Positions 18,971 to 28,590 of a stretch of 64,000 bases of DNA are shown here, piece after piece. A program made the translations under genes and the position numbers. How positions within the stretch are numbered: position 1 is the stretch's first letter; every line of letters begins with the position of its first letter. The notes under the pieces were generated by a model. That model was not told the DNA's origin, searched no databases, and saw only the letters and a program-made list of their open reading frames with translations. The stretch comes from Aerococcus sp. UBA6277 (GTDB taxonomy: Bacteria > Bacillota > Bacilli > Lactobacillales > Aerococcaceae), in the NCBI RefSeq assembly GCF_002440555.1, contig NZ_DJUR01000003.1:1072-65071 (forward strand). Reading direction: 5' to 3'.

Positions 18971-19389
18971 TGCGATACATGGGGTTAGATGTTGGGTCTA
19001 AAACAGTAGGTGTAGCTGTTTCTGATCCATTCGGTTGGACGGCCCAAGGGGTAGAAATCATTCCAATCGATGAAGAAGTAGAAGAATTCGGTTTGGACCG
19101 GCTTGGTGAATTAATTGCTGAGTATAAGGTAGAAGCATTAGTTCTTGGTTTACCCAAGAATATGAACAATTCTATCGGTCCACGCGCTGAAGCCTCACAA
19201 AAATACGGCGAACTTGTGAAAGAACGGTTTGATTTGCCAGTCTTTTATCAAGATGAGCGGTTAACAACTGTTCAAGCAGAACGGATGTTAATTGCCAACG
19301 ATGTCAGTCGTAAGAAGCGTAAGAAAGTGATTGACAAGTTGGCTGCGGTATTGATTCTGCAGAATTATTTAGATGCCCACCCATCGTAG
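18970..19389 (+). CDS. ruvX: RuvX/YqgF putative Holliday junction resolvase / pre-16S rRNA nuclease
   Basis: A 139-residue RNase H-fold protein. [19 protein letters not shown] supplies the first acidic residue. [10 protein letters not shown] and [12 protein letters not shown] carry the remaining acidic and phosphate-binding residues. The family is essential in many bacteria and is implicated in 16S rRNA 5'-end maturation. Start ATG at 18970 overlaps the ireB stop (TAATG), so translation is probably coupled. Confidence 0.93.
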   Translation: MRYMGLDVGSKTVGVAVSDPFGWTAQGVEIIPIDEEVEEFGLDRLGELIAEYKVEALVLGLPKNMNNSIGPRAEASQKYGELVKERFDLPVFYQDERLTTVQAERMLIANDVSRKKRKKVIDKLAAVLILQNYLDAHPS

Positions 19390-19400
19390 TAAGTGTACGG

Positions 19401-19494
19401 AAAGTCGCTTAGAATTGACGCGCTGGTCCAAAAACCGAACAGTTACTGTAAAGTAATTGGCGCAATTTAGTAAGCGTCGGATAATTGTGACTTT
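19401..19494 (+). other. Possible structured leader before the DUF1292 gene
   Basis: Nested complementary segments: AAAGTC (19401-19406) with GACTTT (19489-19494); AATT (19413-19416) with AATT (19483-19486); GACGC (19417-19421) with GCGTC (19474-19478); and inside them AGTTAC (19441-19446) with GTAATT (19453-19458). No protein frame of note occupies 19390-19578. Each stem is short, so this is only a candidate for an attenuator or processed leader. Confidence 0.35.
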
Positions 19495-19578
19495 TCAAGC
19501 CTAATATGATGGCTATTGATAGATATTGATTGAGTCCGTTACAGGCTCAACACACGAGAGAAAAAAGGAGATTTACAA

Positions 19579-19878
19579 ATGACTGAACATCATGAACACG
19601 ACCACGAAGGTCACGACCACATTACAATTGTTGACGAGGAAGGTAACGAGCAATTATTCGAAATTCTGTTTACATTTGATTCAGAAGATTTCGGTAAATC
19701 ATATGTTATCGTCTACCCAGCAGGCGTATCTGACGAAGAGGGCGTAGAACTACAAGCTTTCTCTTACGTTGAAAGTGAAGACGGTTTTGAAGGTCAATTA
19801 AATCCTATTGAAACTGAAGAAGAATGGGATATGGTAGAAGAAGTATTAGCAACATTTATCGAAGACGAAGATTTATAA
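19579..19878 (+). CDS. DUF1292 family protein (UPF0473, YrzB-like)
   Basis: A 99-residue acidic protein of unknown function. Residues 4-14 are rich in His, Asp and Glu ([11 protein letters not shown]), a feature common in Lactobacillales members and possibly metal-binding. The conserved core [19 protein letters not shown] follows, ending with [11 protein letters not shown]. It is third in the conserved ireB-ruvX-DUF1292 cluster. The AAAAGGAG ribosome site is good. It is separated from ruvX by 189 bases that contain possible RNA structure. Confidence 0.9.
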   Translation: MTEHHEHDHEGHDHITIVDEEGNEQLFEILFTFDSEDFGKSYVIVYPAGVSDEEGVELQAFSYVESEDGFEGQLNPIETEEEWDMVEEVLATFIEDEDL

Positions 19879-19912
19879 TCTGTCGCTTTAAGTAAATGTC
19901 AATAAAAGAGAG

Positions 19913-19943
19913 AAAGCATCCAATTGATTTTGGGTGCTTTTTT
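19913..19943 (+). terminator. Terminator after DUF1292 gene
   Basis: AAGCATCC pairs with GGGTGCTT (one G-U) around AATTGATTTT, followed by T6. Confidence 0.85.
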
Positions 19944-20059
19944 CATGGAAAAAACTAAATAAATAATTGATGAGAAGAGTGGAAAATACTTGTAAATGAA
20001 ATAATCAAGAGATAGAATGTATCCATAGATAAATTTTGTCCAGGAATGGAGGGTATTCA

Positions 20060-20539
20060 ATGAAGATGAAAAGTGGGGTTGAACAAGCCCTTTGTATAAT
20101 GATTATGCTGGCAACCCAGGCCGATCACCGTCCCATAAAAAGTACAATTTTAAGTCGGCGTCTTGAGGTGTCTGATTCATACCTGAAAAAAATCATGCGT
20201 TCTTTGGTGGTTTCAGGTTTGGTGCATTCTATAGCTGGTAAGGATGGCGGTTTTGTATTAAAGAAATCACCTAAAGATATGACGATGTTACATATTTATG
20301 AAGCGATTGAGGGCAAAGAAAGTTTTGTTCGACCAACAAATTTAGCAGAAAAAGTATTTTTACATGCTGATAAAATTAAGAATAAAAAACGCGAAGTATT
20401 AGATGTATTTTCTGATGCTGAGCAATTATTTAAACAACGATTACAAAAATATACACTTGAATCATTATTAATGGCAGGCACTAATGAAGTGAATGTTATA
20501 GATTGGGAATCAATTGTTACTTCTAACGAAAAAGAATAA
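20060..20539 (+). CDS. Rrf2 family transcriptional regulator, cysteine-poor
   Basis: A 159-residue winged-helix regulator. It shows the Rrf2 signature: start MKMKSGVEQALCIMIMLA, recognition-helix region LEVSDSYLKKIMRSLVVSGLV, and wing GKDGGFVLKK. The Fe-S-binding cysteine triad of IscR/NsrR is missing; the only cysteine is in the first helix. It therefore senses something other than an Fe-S cluster. ATG at 20060 with GGAGGG is a better start than the upstream in-frame TTG. The YhgE/Pip gene starts 18 bases after it, so it probably controls that gene. Confidence 0.88.
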   Translation: MKMKSGVEQALCIMIMLATQADHRPIKSTILSRRLEVSDSYLKKIMRSLVVSGLVHSIAGKDGGFVLKKSPKDMTMLHIYEAIEGKESFVRPTNLAEKVFLHADKIKNKKREVLDVFSDAEQLFKQRLQKYTLESLLMAGTNEVNVIDWESIVTSNEKE

Positions 20540-20557
20540 GAATGGACGTGTGCTGCT

Positions 20558-23173
20558 TTGATTAAGCAAGAATGGCAATCAATATTTACAAAGAAAAAAA
20601 TGATCATTATTTTACTAGGGATAGCTTTTATTCCTTCGTTATACACAGTAATTTTTTTGAGTTCTATGTGGGATCCATATGGAAAACTTTCGAATTTACC
20701 AGTAGCCGTTGTGAATGAAGACAAGGCAGTTCAATATAATGATGAAAACTTAGCAATAGGGGATAATTTAGTGGATGAGTTGGAAAATTCAGATGAAATG
20801 GATTTTGAATTTGTGTCAAAATCAGATGCTGAGGATGGATTAAAAGATGGTGATTACTATATGGTCATCACCATTCCCGAAAATTTCTCAGAAAACGCCA
20901 CGAGCTTACTTGAAGATGAACCCAAACAAATGACCTTAAATTATGAAACCAGCGCGGGACATTCTTATATTGCCTCCAAGCTAACCTCTTCTGCAGCTAA
21001 TACGATTAAGGATTCGGTATCTAGCGAAGTGACTAAAATATACGCGGAAACAATTTTTGCACAATTACAAACTGTGGCAGATAAAATGCAAGATGCTGCG
21101 GATGGTGGTAGTCAAATTAAAGACGGTGTAGAAGAAGCTGCAGATGGAAATGCTACAATAACAGAAAATTTAAACACTTTAGCATCATCAAGTCTAATTT
21201 TTGCTGATGGGGCAGATAGCTTAGATGTTGGTTTAAACACATATATTGATGGTGTCAGTCAAGTAAACGAAGGTGCTACGGCTTTAAACGAAGGTACCAG
21301 TCAATTAACAGATAGTATGCCTGCCTTGACATCGGGCGTAAGTCAATTGACTAGCGGTGCAGGCGATTTAGCTGATGGTAGTGCTACTCTAAGTGCTGGG
21401 TTAACTACTTTGTCTGATAATACAGTGACATTAGCAGATGGCGCTAATAGTTTGAACGATGGCATGGTGCAATTAGCTGAAGGGAGTCAGGCTTTAACAG
21501 ATGGCTTATCACAATTAAATGCGAATCTAACAAGCGAAGAACAGGCTGCGAAAATAACAGCTTTACAAACCGGATTAGATCAAATGAAATCAGGTTTAGA
21601 TAATTTAGATAGTAGTTTACAGAATTCAAGTTTAGCTGGAGACTTATCAGATGTTACTGGCCAATTAGAGACATTATCAACTGCAATGGCAGATGTGCAA
21701 ACACAATTGACCAGTATTGTAGCAGTTAGTGACCCAACTAGTAATACAGAAGCTATTTTAACAGCAATTGAAGCAAGCGGGGCTGAATTAACGCCTGAAC
21801 AAGAGGCTGCAGTTAGTACGGCTGTTGCAAACCAATTTACGACAGTGGCCACTACTCAAGCGGGCTCAGTTCAAACGATTTCTACTGATTTATCGTCGCT
21901 ATCTAGTTTGCAAGACGTTGATGTCACGGCAATTGGTAGCCAGATTGCTAATTTACAAGCAAGTGTTCATCAATTAACTGAAGGGTATGATGCTTTATAT
22001 GATGGTACCAATACCTTAATTGATGGCGTTAACCAAGTGGCATCTAGTAGCAATACCTTATTAGCGGGCGCACAGACACTGGATGCTGGAATAGATCAAG
22101 CACAAAGTGGTGCTACTGCATTAGCTTCAGGTATGAGTCAACTGAATGACGGTACCCAAGAATTGAATGCGGGTGGTTTATCACTAACAGATGGTTCTAA
22201 TCAATTGAGTGAAGGTCTAAATACATTAAATAGCCAAACAGGCACTTTGGCTGATGGCGCCATTCAATTGCAAGCAGGTACACAAGCCTTGGCTGATGGT
22301 ACTGGCCAACTAGTTGCTAATAGCGGTCAATTAACTGATGGTACTAGCCAACTTGCAGATGGTGCAGGGCAAATTGCAGATGGGGCAGATCAATTGGCGA
22401 ATGGTTCACAAACATTAGGTGACGGCCTAGGCACAATCGCTGTTGGTACATCTGAATTAAGTACACAGTTAGCGAATGGTAGTCAAACGCTGAACGAAGT
22501 TGATGCAACTGACAATACGTATGACATGATGGCAGAACCAGTCGACACTAATCAAACTGAAACCGCACCAATTCCAAATAATGGTACAGGGATGGCGCCA
22601 TATATGATGTCTGTTGCTTTATTCATCGGTGCAATTACCTTAAATCTAATGTTCGATAGTTATACACCTAAAGGTCGCCCTAAAAATGGCATCAGCTGGT
22701 GGGCAAGTAAATTCTCTGTGTTGGCAGTGGTTGGTATTTTACAATCCTTGATTATGGTATTTCTATTACATACAGTGAATGGTTTAGAAACATTTTCTAT
22801 GAGTAAAACATTACTCGTAACGATAATAACGGCCTTAACTTCAATTTCGATTGTCATGTTATTTAATTTATTGTTTGATAAAATTGGCTCTTTCATAATG
22901 TTAATTTTCTTGATTTTACAACTGTCAGGTTCAGGTGGTACCTATCCAATTCAATTGTCAAATCCATTCTTTGAAGCGATCCATCCCTACCTACCAATTA
23001 CTTATTCTGTAGATGCCTACAGACAATTATTCGGTATAGGTGGTAGCATACGCACTGATGTATTTGTTTTAACGTCAATTCTGATTGTGTTCACGCTTTT
23101 AATCATTCTCTTCTACACTATAAAGTACAAGAAATTGAAAGCAAATGACTTTAAGACGCAAGCAGCAGTGTAG
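20558..23173 (+). CDS. YhgE/Pip-domain membrane protein
   Basis: An 871-residue membrane protein of the ABC-2-related YhgE/phage-infection-protein family. There is one N-terminal membrane helix (about 13-35), then an extracellular region to about 685, then five or so C-terminal membrane helices. The long middle consists of degenerate repeats of about 10-12 residues built on L-x-D-G / L-x-x-G (LADGSATLSAGL, LTDGTSQLADGA), which predict an elongated coiled structure. The start is TTG at 20558 with only a poor ribosome site, so the start is uncertain, although MIKQEWQSIFTKK is typical. Related proteins serve as phage receptors or in surface export; the cargo is unknown. Confidence 0.85.
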   Translation: MIKQEWQSIFTKKKMIIILLGIAFIPSLYTVIFLSSMWDPYGKLSNLPVAVVNEDKAVQYNDENLAIGDNLVDELENSDEMDFEFVSKSDAEDGLKDGDYYMVITIPENFSENATSLLEDEPKQMTLNYETSAGHSYIASKLTSSAANTIKDSVSSEVTKIYAETIFAQLQTVADKMQDAADGGSQIKDGVEEAADGNATITENLNTLASSSLIFADGADSLDVGLNTYIDGVSQVNEGATALNEGTSQLTDSMPALTSGVSQLTSGAGDLADGSATLSAGLTTLSDNTVTLADGANSLNDGMVQLAEGSQALTDGLSQLNANLTSEEQAAKITALQTGLDQMKSGLDNLDSSLQNSSLAGDLSDVTGQLETLSTAMADVQTQLTSIVAVSDPTSNTEAILTAIEASGAELTPEQEAAVSTAVANQFTTVATTQAGSVQTISTDLSSLSSLQDVDVTAIGSQIANLQASVHQLTEGYDALYDGTNTLIDGVNQVASSSNTLLAGAQTLDAGIDQAQSGATALASGMSQLNDGTQELNAGGLSLTDGSNQLSEGLNTLNSQTGTLADGAIQLQAGTQALADGTGQLVANSGQLTDGTSQLADGAGQIADGADQLANGSQTLGDGLGTIAVGTSELSTQLANGSQTLNEVDATDNTYDMMAEPVDTNQTETAPIPNNGTGMAPYMMSVALFIGAITLNLMFDSYTPKGRPKNGISWWASKFSVLAVVGILQSLIMVFLLHTVNGLETFSMSKTLLVTIITALTSISIVMLFNLLFDKIGSFIMLIFLILQLSGSGGTYPIQLSNPFFEAIHPYLPITYSVDAYRQLFGIGGSIRTDVFVLTSILIVFTLLIILFYTIKYKKLKANDFKTQAAV

Positions 23174-23183
23174 TGCAATTTTG

Positions 23184-23227
23184 TTAAAAACACGGTTAAG
23201 GGAATGTTACCTTACCGTGTTTTTTGA
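23184..23227 (+). terminator. Terminator after the YhgE gene
   Basis: AAAACACGGTTAAGG pairs with CCTTACCGTGTTTT (one bulge) around GAATGTTA, with the stem ending in a T run near 23226. Confidence 0.88.
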
Positions 23228-23398
23228 TGTGGATTCAATTGTAGTCGGATTTCGCATCCTTTCTGACCGCCCGCGCTCTCATCCTGTGCAATATTACAGT
23301 TTTCTTACGTTTGTTTGTATTTATCTAACATTTATATAGAAAAATTACCCTTTCATGTATAATGAGAGTAATGATTTTACTAGAAGAGGAGTCGCTAT

Positions 23399-24520
23399 AT
23401 GTCTAAGAAAGCACGCGAAGATTTTTACAAAAAGCAAAAAGATCTTGATCGTAAAGCAGAATCTACTGCTTCGAAAATAGCTAAATGGTTTTTAGTGGTT
23501 GCAGCAGCACTTATTGTGGTTGTTGGTTTATCCCTATCGTTTATGATTTTTACAGGAGGTATCGGCAGCTCTGATGAAACTGTCGAAGTTACCATACCAG
23601 AAGGGTCGACAACAGCTGATATTGCAGGTATCTTGGATGATGAAGGCATTATCTTTAACGATTTCCTTTTTACAACTTATTTAAGATTCTTTGGGGACGA
23701 CGCGATTGAAGCGGGGACTTACACCTTACACAAGAATCTAGGTTATACAGATGCGAATAACGAACTACAACAAGGGGCTACAGCTCAAGTTGATTCAGTT
23801 GCTATTCCTGAAGGTTCATCACTAGAGGCCATTTCGCAAATTATTGCAGACGCACTTGGCATTGAACAAGAAGACGCTTTAGCACAAATGACGGATGACG
23901 CTTTATTCGATGAATTATTGGCGACATATCCAGACTTATTGACTGACGTATCGGAAAATGACGACGTGCGCTACAAGTTGGAAGGGTACTTATACCCAGC
24001 AACTTATGAATTGTCATCCACTGCAACGGTCGCAGACATCGTGACTATGATGGTTGGTGAAATGGAAAATGTTCGACAAACCCATACTGCTGAAATTGAA
24101 GCGTCTGGTTTCACCTTCCACGAATTCTTAACCTTAGCTTCATTGGTTGAAGCAGAGGCATCTTCGCTAGAAGACCGTGAAATGATTGCTGGTGTATTCA
24201 TCAACCGTTTAGAAATCGATATGCCAATTCAATCAGATATTTCAGTTTTATATGCGAACAATACGCATTCTGCATACGTAACGAATGAGGATGCTGCAGT
24301 TGATTCACCGTATAACTTGTACATCAACACTGGTTTTGGCCCGGGACCATTTAACAACCCTGGTATTGAAGCTATCGAAGCTTCTATGAATCCAACAGAA
24401 TCTGACTACCTATACTTTGTGGCTGATTTAACAACCGGTGAAGTATATTATTCAGAAACATACGAAGAGCATGATGCTTTAGTTGAACAATATGTATCTG
24501 AGGAGAATGCTGACTTATAA
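23399..24520 (+). CDS. mltG: Endolytic murein transglycosylase MltG (YceG-like)
   Basis: A 373-residue membrane-anchored enzyme that cuts nascent glycan strands and ends peptidoglycan polymerisation. It has a basic cytoplasmic start, a membrane helix at about 28-52, then LysM-like and YceG domains outside the cell. The catalytic glutamate is E251 in LASLVEAEAS. The NTGFGPGPFNNPG segment near the end is conserved. A TATAAT box lies at 23358-23363, with a GAGGAG ribosome site before the ATG. mltG-udk-greA is a familiar order in Lactobacillales. Confidence 0.94.
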   Translation: MSKKAREDFYKKQKDLDRKAESTASKIAKWFLVVAAALIVVVGLSLSFMIFTGGIGSSDETVEVTIPEGSTTADIAGILDDEGIIFNDFLFTTYLRFFGDDAIEAGTYTLHKNLGYTDANNELQQGATAQVDSVAIPEGSSLEAISQIIADALGIEQEDALAQMTDDALFDELLATYPDLLTDVSENDDVRYKLEGYLYPATYELSSTATVADIVTMMVGEMENVRQTHTAEIEASGFTFHEFLTLASLVEAEASSLEDREMIAGVFINRLEIDMPIQSDISVLYANNTHSAYVTNEDAAVDSPYNLYINTGFGPGPFNNPGIEAIEASMNPTESDYLYFVADLTTGEVYYSETYEEHDALVEQYVSEENADL

Positions 24521-24549
24521 TCAGATGGGTCTAATGCGATTAAAAAAAT

Positions 24550-24630
24550 AAAAATAGCTTGAATTTACTTGCAATTGAGAACATTTTTCTCTATATTTAA
24601 TAGCAGTGAATTCGAGCTTATTTTTATATC
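24550..24630 (+). terminator. Inverted repeat / possible terminator between mltG and udk
   Basis: AAAAATAGCTTGAATT (24550-24565) is complementary, with one bulge and one mismatch, to 24609-24625, followed by ATATC. A smaller GAGA/TCTC hairpin sits in the loop. The large loop makes it a weak terminator; it ends just before the udk ribosome site. Confidence 0.45.
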
Positions 24631-24647
24631 AGGAAGGTGTGTTTTGA

Positions 24648-25283
24648 ATGCGTAAGCCAATCATCATCGGTGTAACAGGGGGTACTGGTTCTGGTAAGAC
24701 TACTGTAACCCGTAAAATTATTGAGGAATTTGGAGATGTAAGTTTAGCTTATATTCCACAAGATGCCTATTATAAAGATCAAAGTCACTTAACAATGGAT
24801 GAACGTGTGTTAACTAACTACGACCACCCATTTGCCTTTGACAACGACTTACTTAGCGACCATATTAGACAATTATTAGATGGACAAGCTGTCCAAATGC
24901 CGGTTTATGATTTTACTCAACACAATCGTGCAGAAGAAACGATTCGTGTAGAACCTAAAGAAGTGATTATTATTGAAGGTATCTTAATCTTCTCTGATAA
25001 TGAGCTTCGTGATTTGATGGATATTAAAGTCTTTGTAGATACAGATGACGACATTCGTATCATCCGTCGTATTAAACGTGATATGGCTGAACGTGGCCGT
25101 TCATTAGATTCAATTATCGACATGTACACATCGATTGTTAAACCGATGCATGAGCAATTTATTGAACCTACAAAAAAATTCGCGGATATTATCATCCCTG
25201 AAGGTGGGTCAAATAATGTGGCAATCGATTTGATGACGACAAAAATCCGTTCAATCATTCCAAATGATTTAAAAATTGATTAA
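24648..25283 (+). CDS. udk: Uridine kinase
   Basis: A 211-residue P-loop kinase that phosphorylates uridine and cytidine for pyrimidine salvage. The P-loop is GGTGSGKTT at about 10-18. YDHPFAFD and the [14 protein letters not shown] lid region are typical. The frame starts at an ATG behind AGGAAGGTG. It lies between mltG and greA. Confidence 0.95.
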   Translation: MRKPIIIGVTGGTGSGKTTVTRKIIEEFGDVSLAYIPQDAYYKDQSHLTMDERVLTNYDHPFAFDNDLLSDHIRQLLDGQAVQMPVYDFTQHNRAEETIRVEPKEVIIIEGILIFSDNELRDLMDIKVFVDTDDDIRIIRRIKRDMAERGRSLDSIIDMYTSIVKPMHEQFIEPTKKFADIIIPEGGSNNVAIDLMTTKIRSIIPNDLKID

Positions 25284-25401
25284 TTAAAATTTTATTAGAC
25301 GATATCAGATAAAGTGTATTGCAAAATTTCTAGTTCCATGATATTGTGGGTCTATTCACTTTTGATAAGTTGAAATTACTATTGTTGTTAGGAGTAAAAG
25401 T

Positions 25402-25881
25402 ATGGCAGAAGAAGTATACCCAATGACCCAAGAAGGTCTTGAGAAAATTCAACAAGATTTAGACGAGTTAAAAATTGTAAAACGTAAAGAAATCGTAGAA
25501 CGAATCAAAATCGCACGTTCATACGGAGATTTATCAGAAAACTCTGAATATGAAGCAGCTAAGGATGAACAAGCTTTCGTTGAAGGGCAAATTCAAAAAT
25601 TAGAAAAAATGGTTCGTTACGCTAAAATTATCGATCCAAATGAAATCGATGAGGGTATTGTTTCATTAGGTCGTAAAGTAACTTTTATTGAGTTACCTGA
25701 TGGCGACGAAGAAGTCTACTCAATTGTTGGTCGTGCAGAAGCAGATCCATTAGATGGTAAAATTTCTAATGAATCACCGATTGCACAAGCATTGATTGGT
25801 AAAAGAGTGAACGATGAAGTAACAATCGAAACACCAGGCGGCGACATGGTTGTTAAAATCACAAGCGTTGACGCAATCTAA
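25402..25881 (+). CDS. greA: Transcription elongation factor GreA
   Basis: A 159-residue factor that stimulates RNA cleavage by backtracked RNA polymerase. The N-terminal coiled coil has the acidic tip segment [16 protein letters not shown]; the C-terminal FKBP-like domain ends with VVKITSVD. Length and start are as usual. Confidence 0.97.
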   Translation: MAEEVYPMTQEGLEKIQQDLDELKIVKRKEIVERIKIARSYGDLSENSEYEAAKDEQAFVEGQIQKLEKMVRYAKIIDPNEIDEGIVSLGRKVTFIELPDGDEEVYSIVGRAEADPLDGKISNESPIAQALIGKRVNDEVTIETPGGDMVVKITSVDAI

Positions 25882-25895
25882 TTCAAGCAAATTTC

Positions 25896-25940
25896 AAGAC
25901 ATATCTCTACCATTCGCGTGGTGAAGATATGTCTTTTTTA
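25896..25940 (+). terminator. Terminator after greA
   Basis: AAGACATATCT (25896-25906) pairs perfectly with AGATATGTCTT (25925-25935), with an inner ACCA/TGGT pairing, followed by T5. Confidence 0.9.
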
Positions 25941-26063
25941 CTGTAATGGTAAACTTTAAGGCTTAGGTCCAATGTAAAAGGCATTCAGCTCTCATAAAAT
26001 GGTCATATATAGTGAGATGTAGAAGTGGTATGATTAGAGTATATAATTAGAATGGAGGGCATT

Positions 26064-26822
26064 ATGAGAAATCTTTGGATGATTTTAGCTTGTTTTGCCG
26101 GATTGATTGTTTTTACCGGCTTATTAATTAAGCCAGAAAATTTGATTGCCATTGTTGTGGGTTGCGGGCTATTAGCTGTAAGTAACCGGGTAAAATTAAA
26201 AATAACTGCAGATAAGAAAAAACAAAGTTGGTTAAACTTAATTCTTGTTGCCACAGGGTGTTTTCTGATTTTTATTGGGATTGTGACTTTGCCATATATT
26301 TCAAGTGTTTTATTGACTATGGTGATTGTTGGCTTGATCTACTATGCGATTGTGAGAGACAAGTCGGAAAATGACCATCATGACTTAACCTTACGACAAA
26401 CCAAAATTGTAGATGCTGAAGAGGGTGCATATAAGGATCAAGAGAAGGTAGCTTTCCTTGAATTCGACTACTTGTTCAACAACGGTCCTTACAAGGAAGC
26501 GGTATACGCTTGGGAAGATGTGGAAATGTATCATCTATATGCCAATACATTTATCGATTTCGGGTCAACAATTGTCCCTGTTGGTACCAATGTGGTCGTA
26601 ATTAACCAACTAATCGGTCAGACGAAACTGGTTGTACCTGAAGGGGTAGGTCTTGAATTACATGCCAATGGTTTTCGTACTGAAGTCAATTGGAATGGGG
26701 AAAAAGTGGCCCTAAACAACGAGCGCAAAACCTTTGAGAGCGCTACTTATCAGCAAAGTAACCGAAAAATTTACTTGCAAGTTTCTCAAGGTTGGGGGAC
26801 AGTTGAGGTGGTCTTTCTATGA
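26064..26822 (+). CDS. liaF: LiaF-like cell-envelope stress regulator
   Basis: A 252-residue membrane protein with three or four N-terminal helices (to about residue 95) and a C-terminal LiaF/DUF2154 domain. In Firmicutes LiaF inhibits the kinase LiaS until cell-wall antibiotics disturb the membrane. ATG at 26064 with GGAGGGC is preferred to the ATG at 26052, which lies inside that ribosome site. A TATAAT is at 26042-26047, very close to the gene. Its stop overlaps the liaS start by four bases (ATGA). Confidence 0.9.
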   Translation: MRNLWMILACFAGLIVFTGLLIKPENLIAIVVGCGLLAVSNRVKLKITADKKKQSWLNLILVATGCFLIFIGIVTLPYISSVLLTMVIVGLIYYAIVRDKSENDHHDLTLRQTKIVDAEEGAYKDQEKVAFLEFDYLFNNGPYKEAVYAWEDVEMYHLYANTFIDFGSTIVPVGTNVVVINQLIGQTKLVVPEGVGLELHANGFRTEVNWNGEKVALNNERKTFESATYQQSNRKIYLQVSQGWGTVEVVFL

Positions 26823-27877
26823 GAAGCCGTCGCTTTTTAACTATTTTCCTAGTTATATGGTTATCCCTTTTGACATTAGCGATTGGGGTATATTTATTCC
26901 TCATAGTTGTACCAAATACCATAAATATCGATCGGTCATATCTTGAATTAGCACGGTTGGCTCTGCCCTTCGTTTATCTGTTAGTCATTAATATAATGAT
27001 TTCATTGATTGCTAGCTTTGTCTTGTATTTCTTTCTATACAAGGATGAGCATAAATTAACGGCTAAGCTAACTGCCTTGGCTGCTAGAAAATATGATTCA
27101 CCCATTTTTCAAGAAGGTGCGGGCATCCATACCAGCGAGCAAGTGGATGCACAAATCGAGCGGTTGAGGGCCATGTTTCAGAATATGGAAATGGCTTTAC
27201 AAGCCAAAACGGTGGCAGATGAGGCAACTTATGAGATGAACCGAAACGAACTAATCAAAGAGGAACGACAACGGATTGCGCGGGAATTGCATGATTCAGT
27301 GAGTCAGCAATTATTTGCTATGACCATGATTTTATCGGCCATTCAAGAGCAGGCGGACAATATGAATCCTGTAAACCGGCAATTAATCGGTAAGGTGGCA
27401 GATATGGTGGACCAGGCACAAGCTGAAATGCGTTCCTTACTACTCCATCTGCGGCCAATTTCCTTAACCAATCAAAGCCTTGCTGAGGGGATTGAACAAC
27501 TCTTTAGGGAGTTGGAAACCAAGGTTAAAATTAACTTTGAAGCCTCCGTAACGGATGTCCAGCTATTACCCGAGGTAGAGAACCACCTATTCCGAATCGT
27601 TCAGGAATTATTATCCAATTCTTTACGTCATGCTAAAGCGCAGATTATAGAGTGTCATTTATATGAAAAAGATCGGAATATCTATTTGCGATTTTCGGAT
27701 GACGGCGTAGGTTTTGATACCGATAAGGAACTGCTACAAACTGGTGGTTATGGCCTGAAAAATATACAAGAGCGGGTGGCTCAGCTTGGTGGCTCTACCA
27801 ATATTATTTCCTTTGAAAAACAGGGAACTTTGATACAAATCGTGATACCAAGAAAAATGGAGGCAATGTATGATTAG
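26819..27877 (+). CDS. liaS: Sensor histidine kinase LiaS
   Basis: A 352-residue NarL-type kinase with two membrane helices (about 7-30 and 50-73) and almost no extracellular loop, as in intramembrane sensors. The phospho-acceptor H158 sits in ERQRIARELHDSVSQQ (HisKA_3). An ATPase domain follows (NSLRHAKA, DDGVGFD, GGYGLKNIQERV). It overlaps liaF by four bases and liaR by eight, so the three genes form one operon. Confidence 0.93.
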   Translation: MRSRRFLTIFLVIWLSLLTLAIGVYLFLIVVPNTINIDRSYLELARLALPFVYLLVINIMISLIASFVLYFFLYKDEHKLTAKLTALAARKYDSPIFQEGAGIHTSEQVDAQIERLRAMFQNMEMALQAKTVADEATYEMNRNELIKEERQRIARELHDSVSQQLFAMTMILSAIQEQADNMNPVNRQLIGKVADMVDQAQAEMRSLLLHLRPISLTNQSLAEGIEQLFRELETKVKINFEASVTDVQLLPEVENHLFRIVQELLSNSLRHAKAQIIECHLYEKDRNIYLRFSDDGVGFDTDKELLQTGGYGLKNIQERVAQLGGSTNIISFEKQGTLIQIVIPRKMEAMYD

Positions 27878-28502
27878 CGTATTGTTAGTAGATGACCATG
27901 AAATGGTCAGATTAGGCGTTTCTACCTACTTATCTACCCAATCAGACCTAAAGATAGTAGGAGAGGCTAAAGACGGGTTAGAGGGCAAGAAAATGGCCTT
28001 ATCCCTGCAACCAGATATTATTTTGATGGATTTGGTCATGGACAATGTGGATGGGATTCAAGCTACGCAAGAAATCCTAGCTGAATGGCCAGAAGCCAAT
28101 ATTTTAATCATCACTTCCTTTATTGATGATGAAAAGGTGTATCCAGCTATGGAAGCTGGGGCTAAGGGCTATATTTTAAAAACGTCTTCTGCCAGTGAAA
28201 TTGCATCAGCCATTCGCCGAACTTATGCTGGTGAATCTGTCATTGCCCCCACAGTGAATGAAAAACTGATTGCCCATGAAGTTGAAGCCAACCGCCACCA
28301 TCTTCATGACGACCTCACCACACGTGAACGAGAAGTCTTGCAGTTAATTGCGGCTGGTAAATCAAACCAAGAGATTGCTGACGAATTGTTCATCACCTTG
28401 AAAACTGTCAAAACCCATGTATCTAATATTTTGTCCAAACTTGGGGTGGAAGACCGGACCCAAGCGACGATATACGCCTTCCAAAACCAGTTGGTTGAAT
28501 AG
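27870..28502 (+). CDS. liaR: Response regulator LiaR (NarL/LuxR type)
   Basis: A 210-residue regulator with a receiver domain (D8, D9, phospho-acceptor D54, K105-region YILKTS) and a C-terminal LuxR-type helix-turn-helix (LTTREREVLQLIAAGKSNQEIA). It is the partner of LiaS and probably activates its own operon and envelope-stress genes elsewhere; no obvious target operon lies next to it. Confidence 0.93.
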   Translation: MISVLLVDDHEMVRLGVSTYLSTQSDLKIVGEAKDGLEGKKMALSLQPDIILMDLVMDNVDGIQATQEILAEWPEANILIITSFIDDEKVYPAMEAGAKGYILKTSSASEIASAIRRTYAGESVIAPTVNEKLIAHEVEANRHHLHDDLTTREREVLQLIAAGKSNQEIADELFITLKTVKTHVSNILSKLGVEDRTQATIYAFQNQLVE

Positions 28503-28522
28503 ATTACTGATAACAGAAAAGC

Positions 28523-28576
28523 AAAAACCTGCGATGAAAGCTAACTTAGTTAAACATCGCAGGTTTATTTTTTATT
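28523..28576. terminator. Bidirectional terminator between liaR and rnjA
   Basis: AAACCTGCGATG (28525-28536) pairs perfectly with CATCGCAGGTTT (28555-28566). T-rich tails follow in both directions (TATTTTTTATT on plus, TTGCTTTTC on minus). Confidence 0.9.
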
Positions 28577-28590
28577 ATGAATAATCTTGA

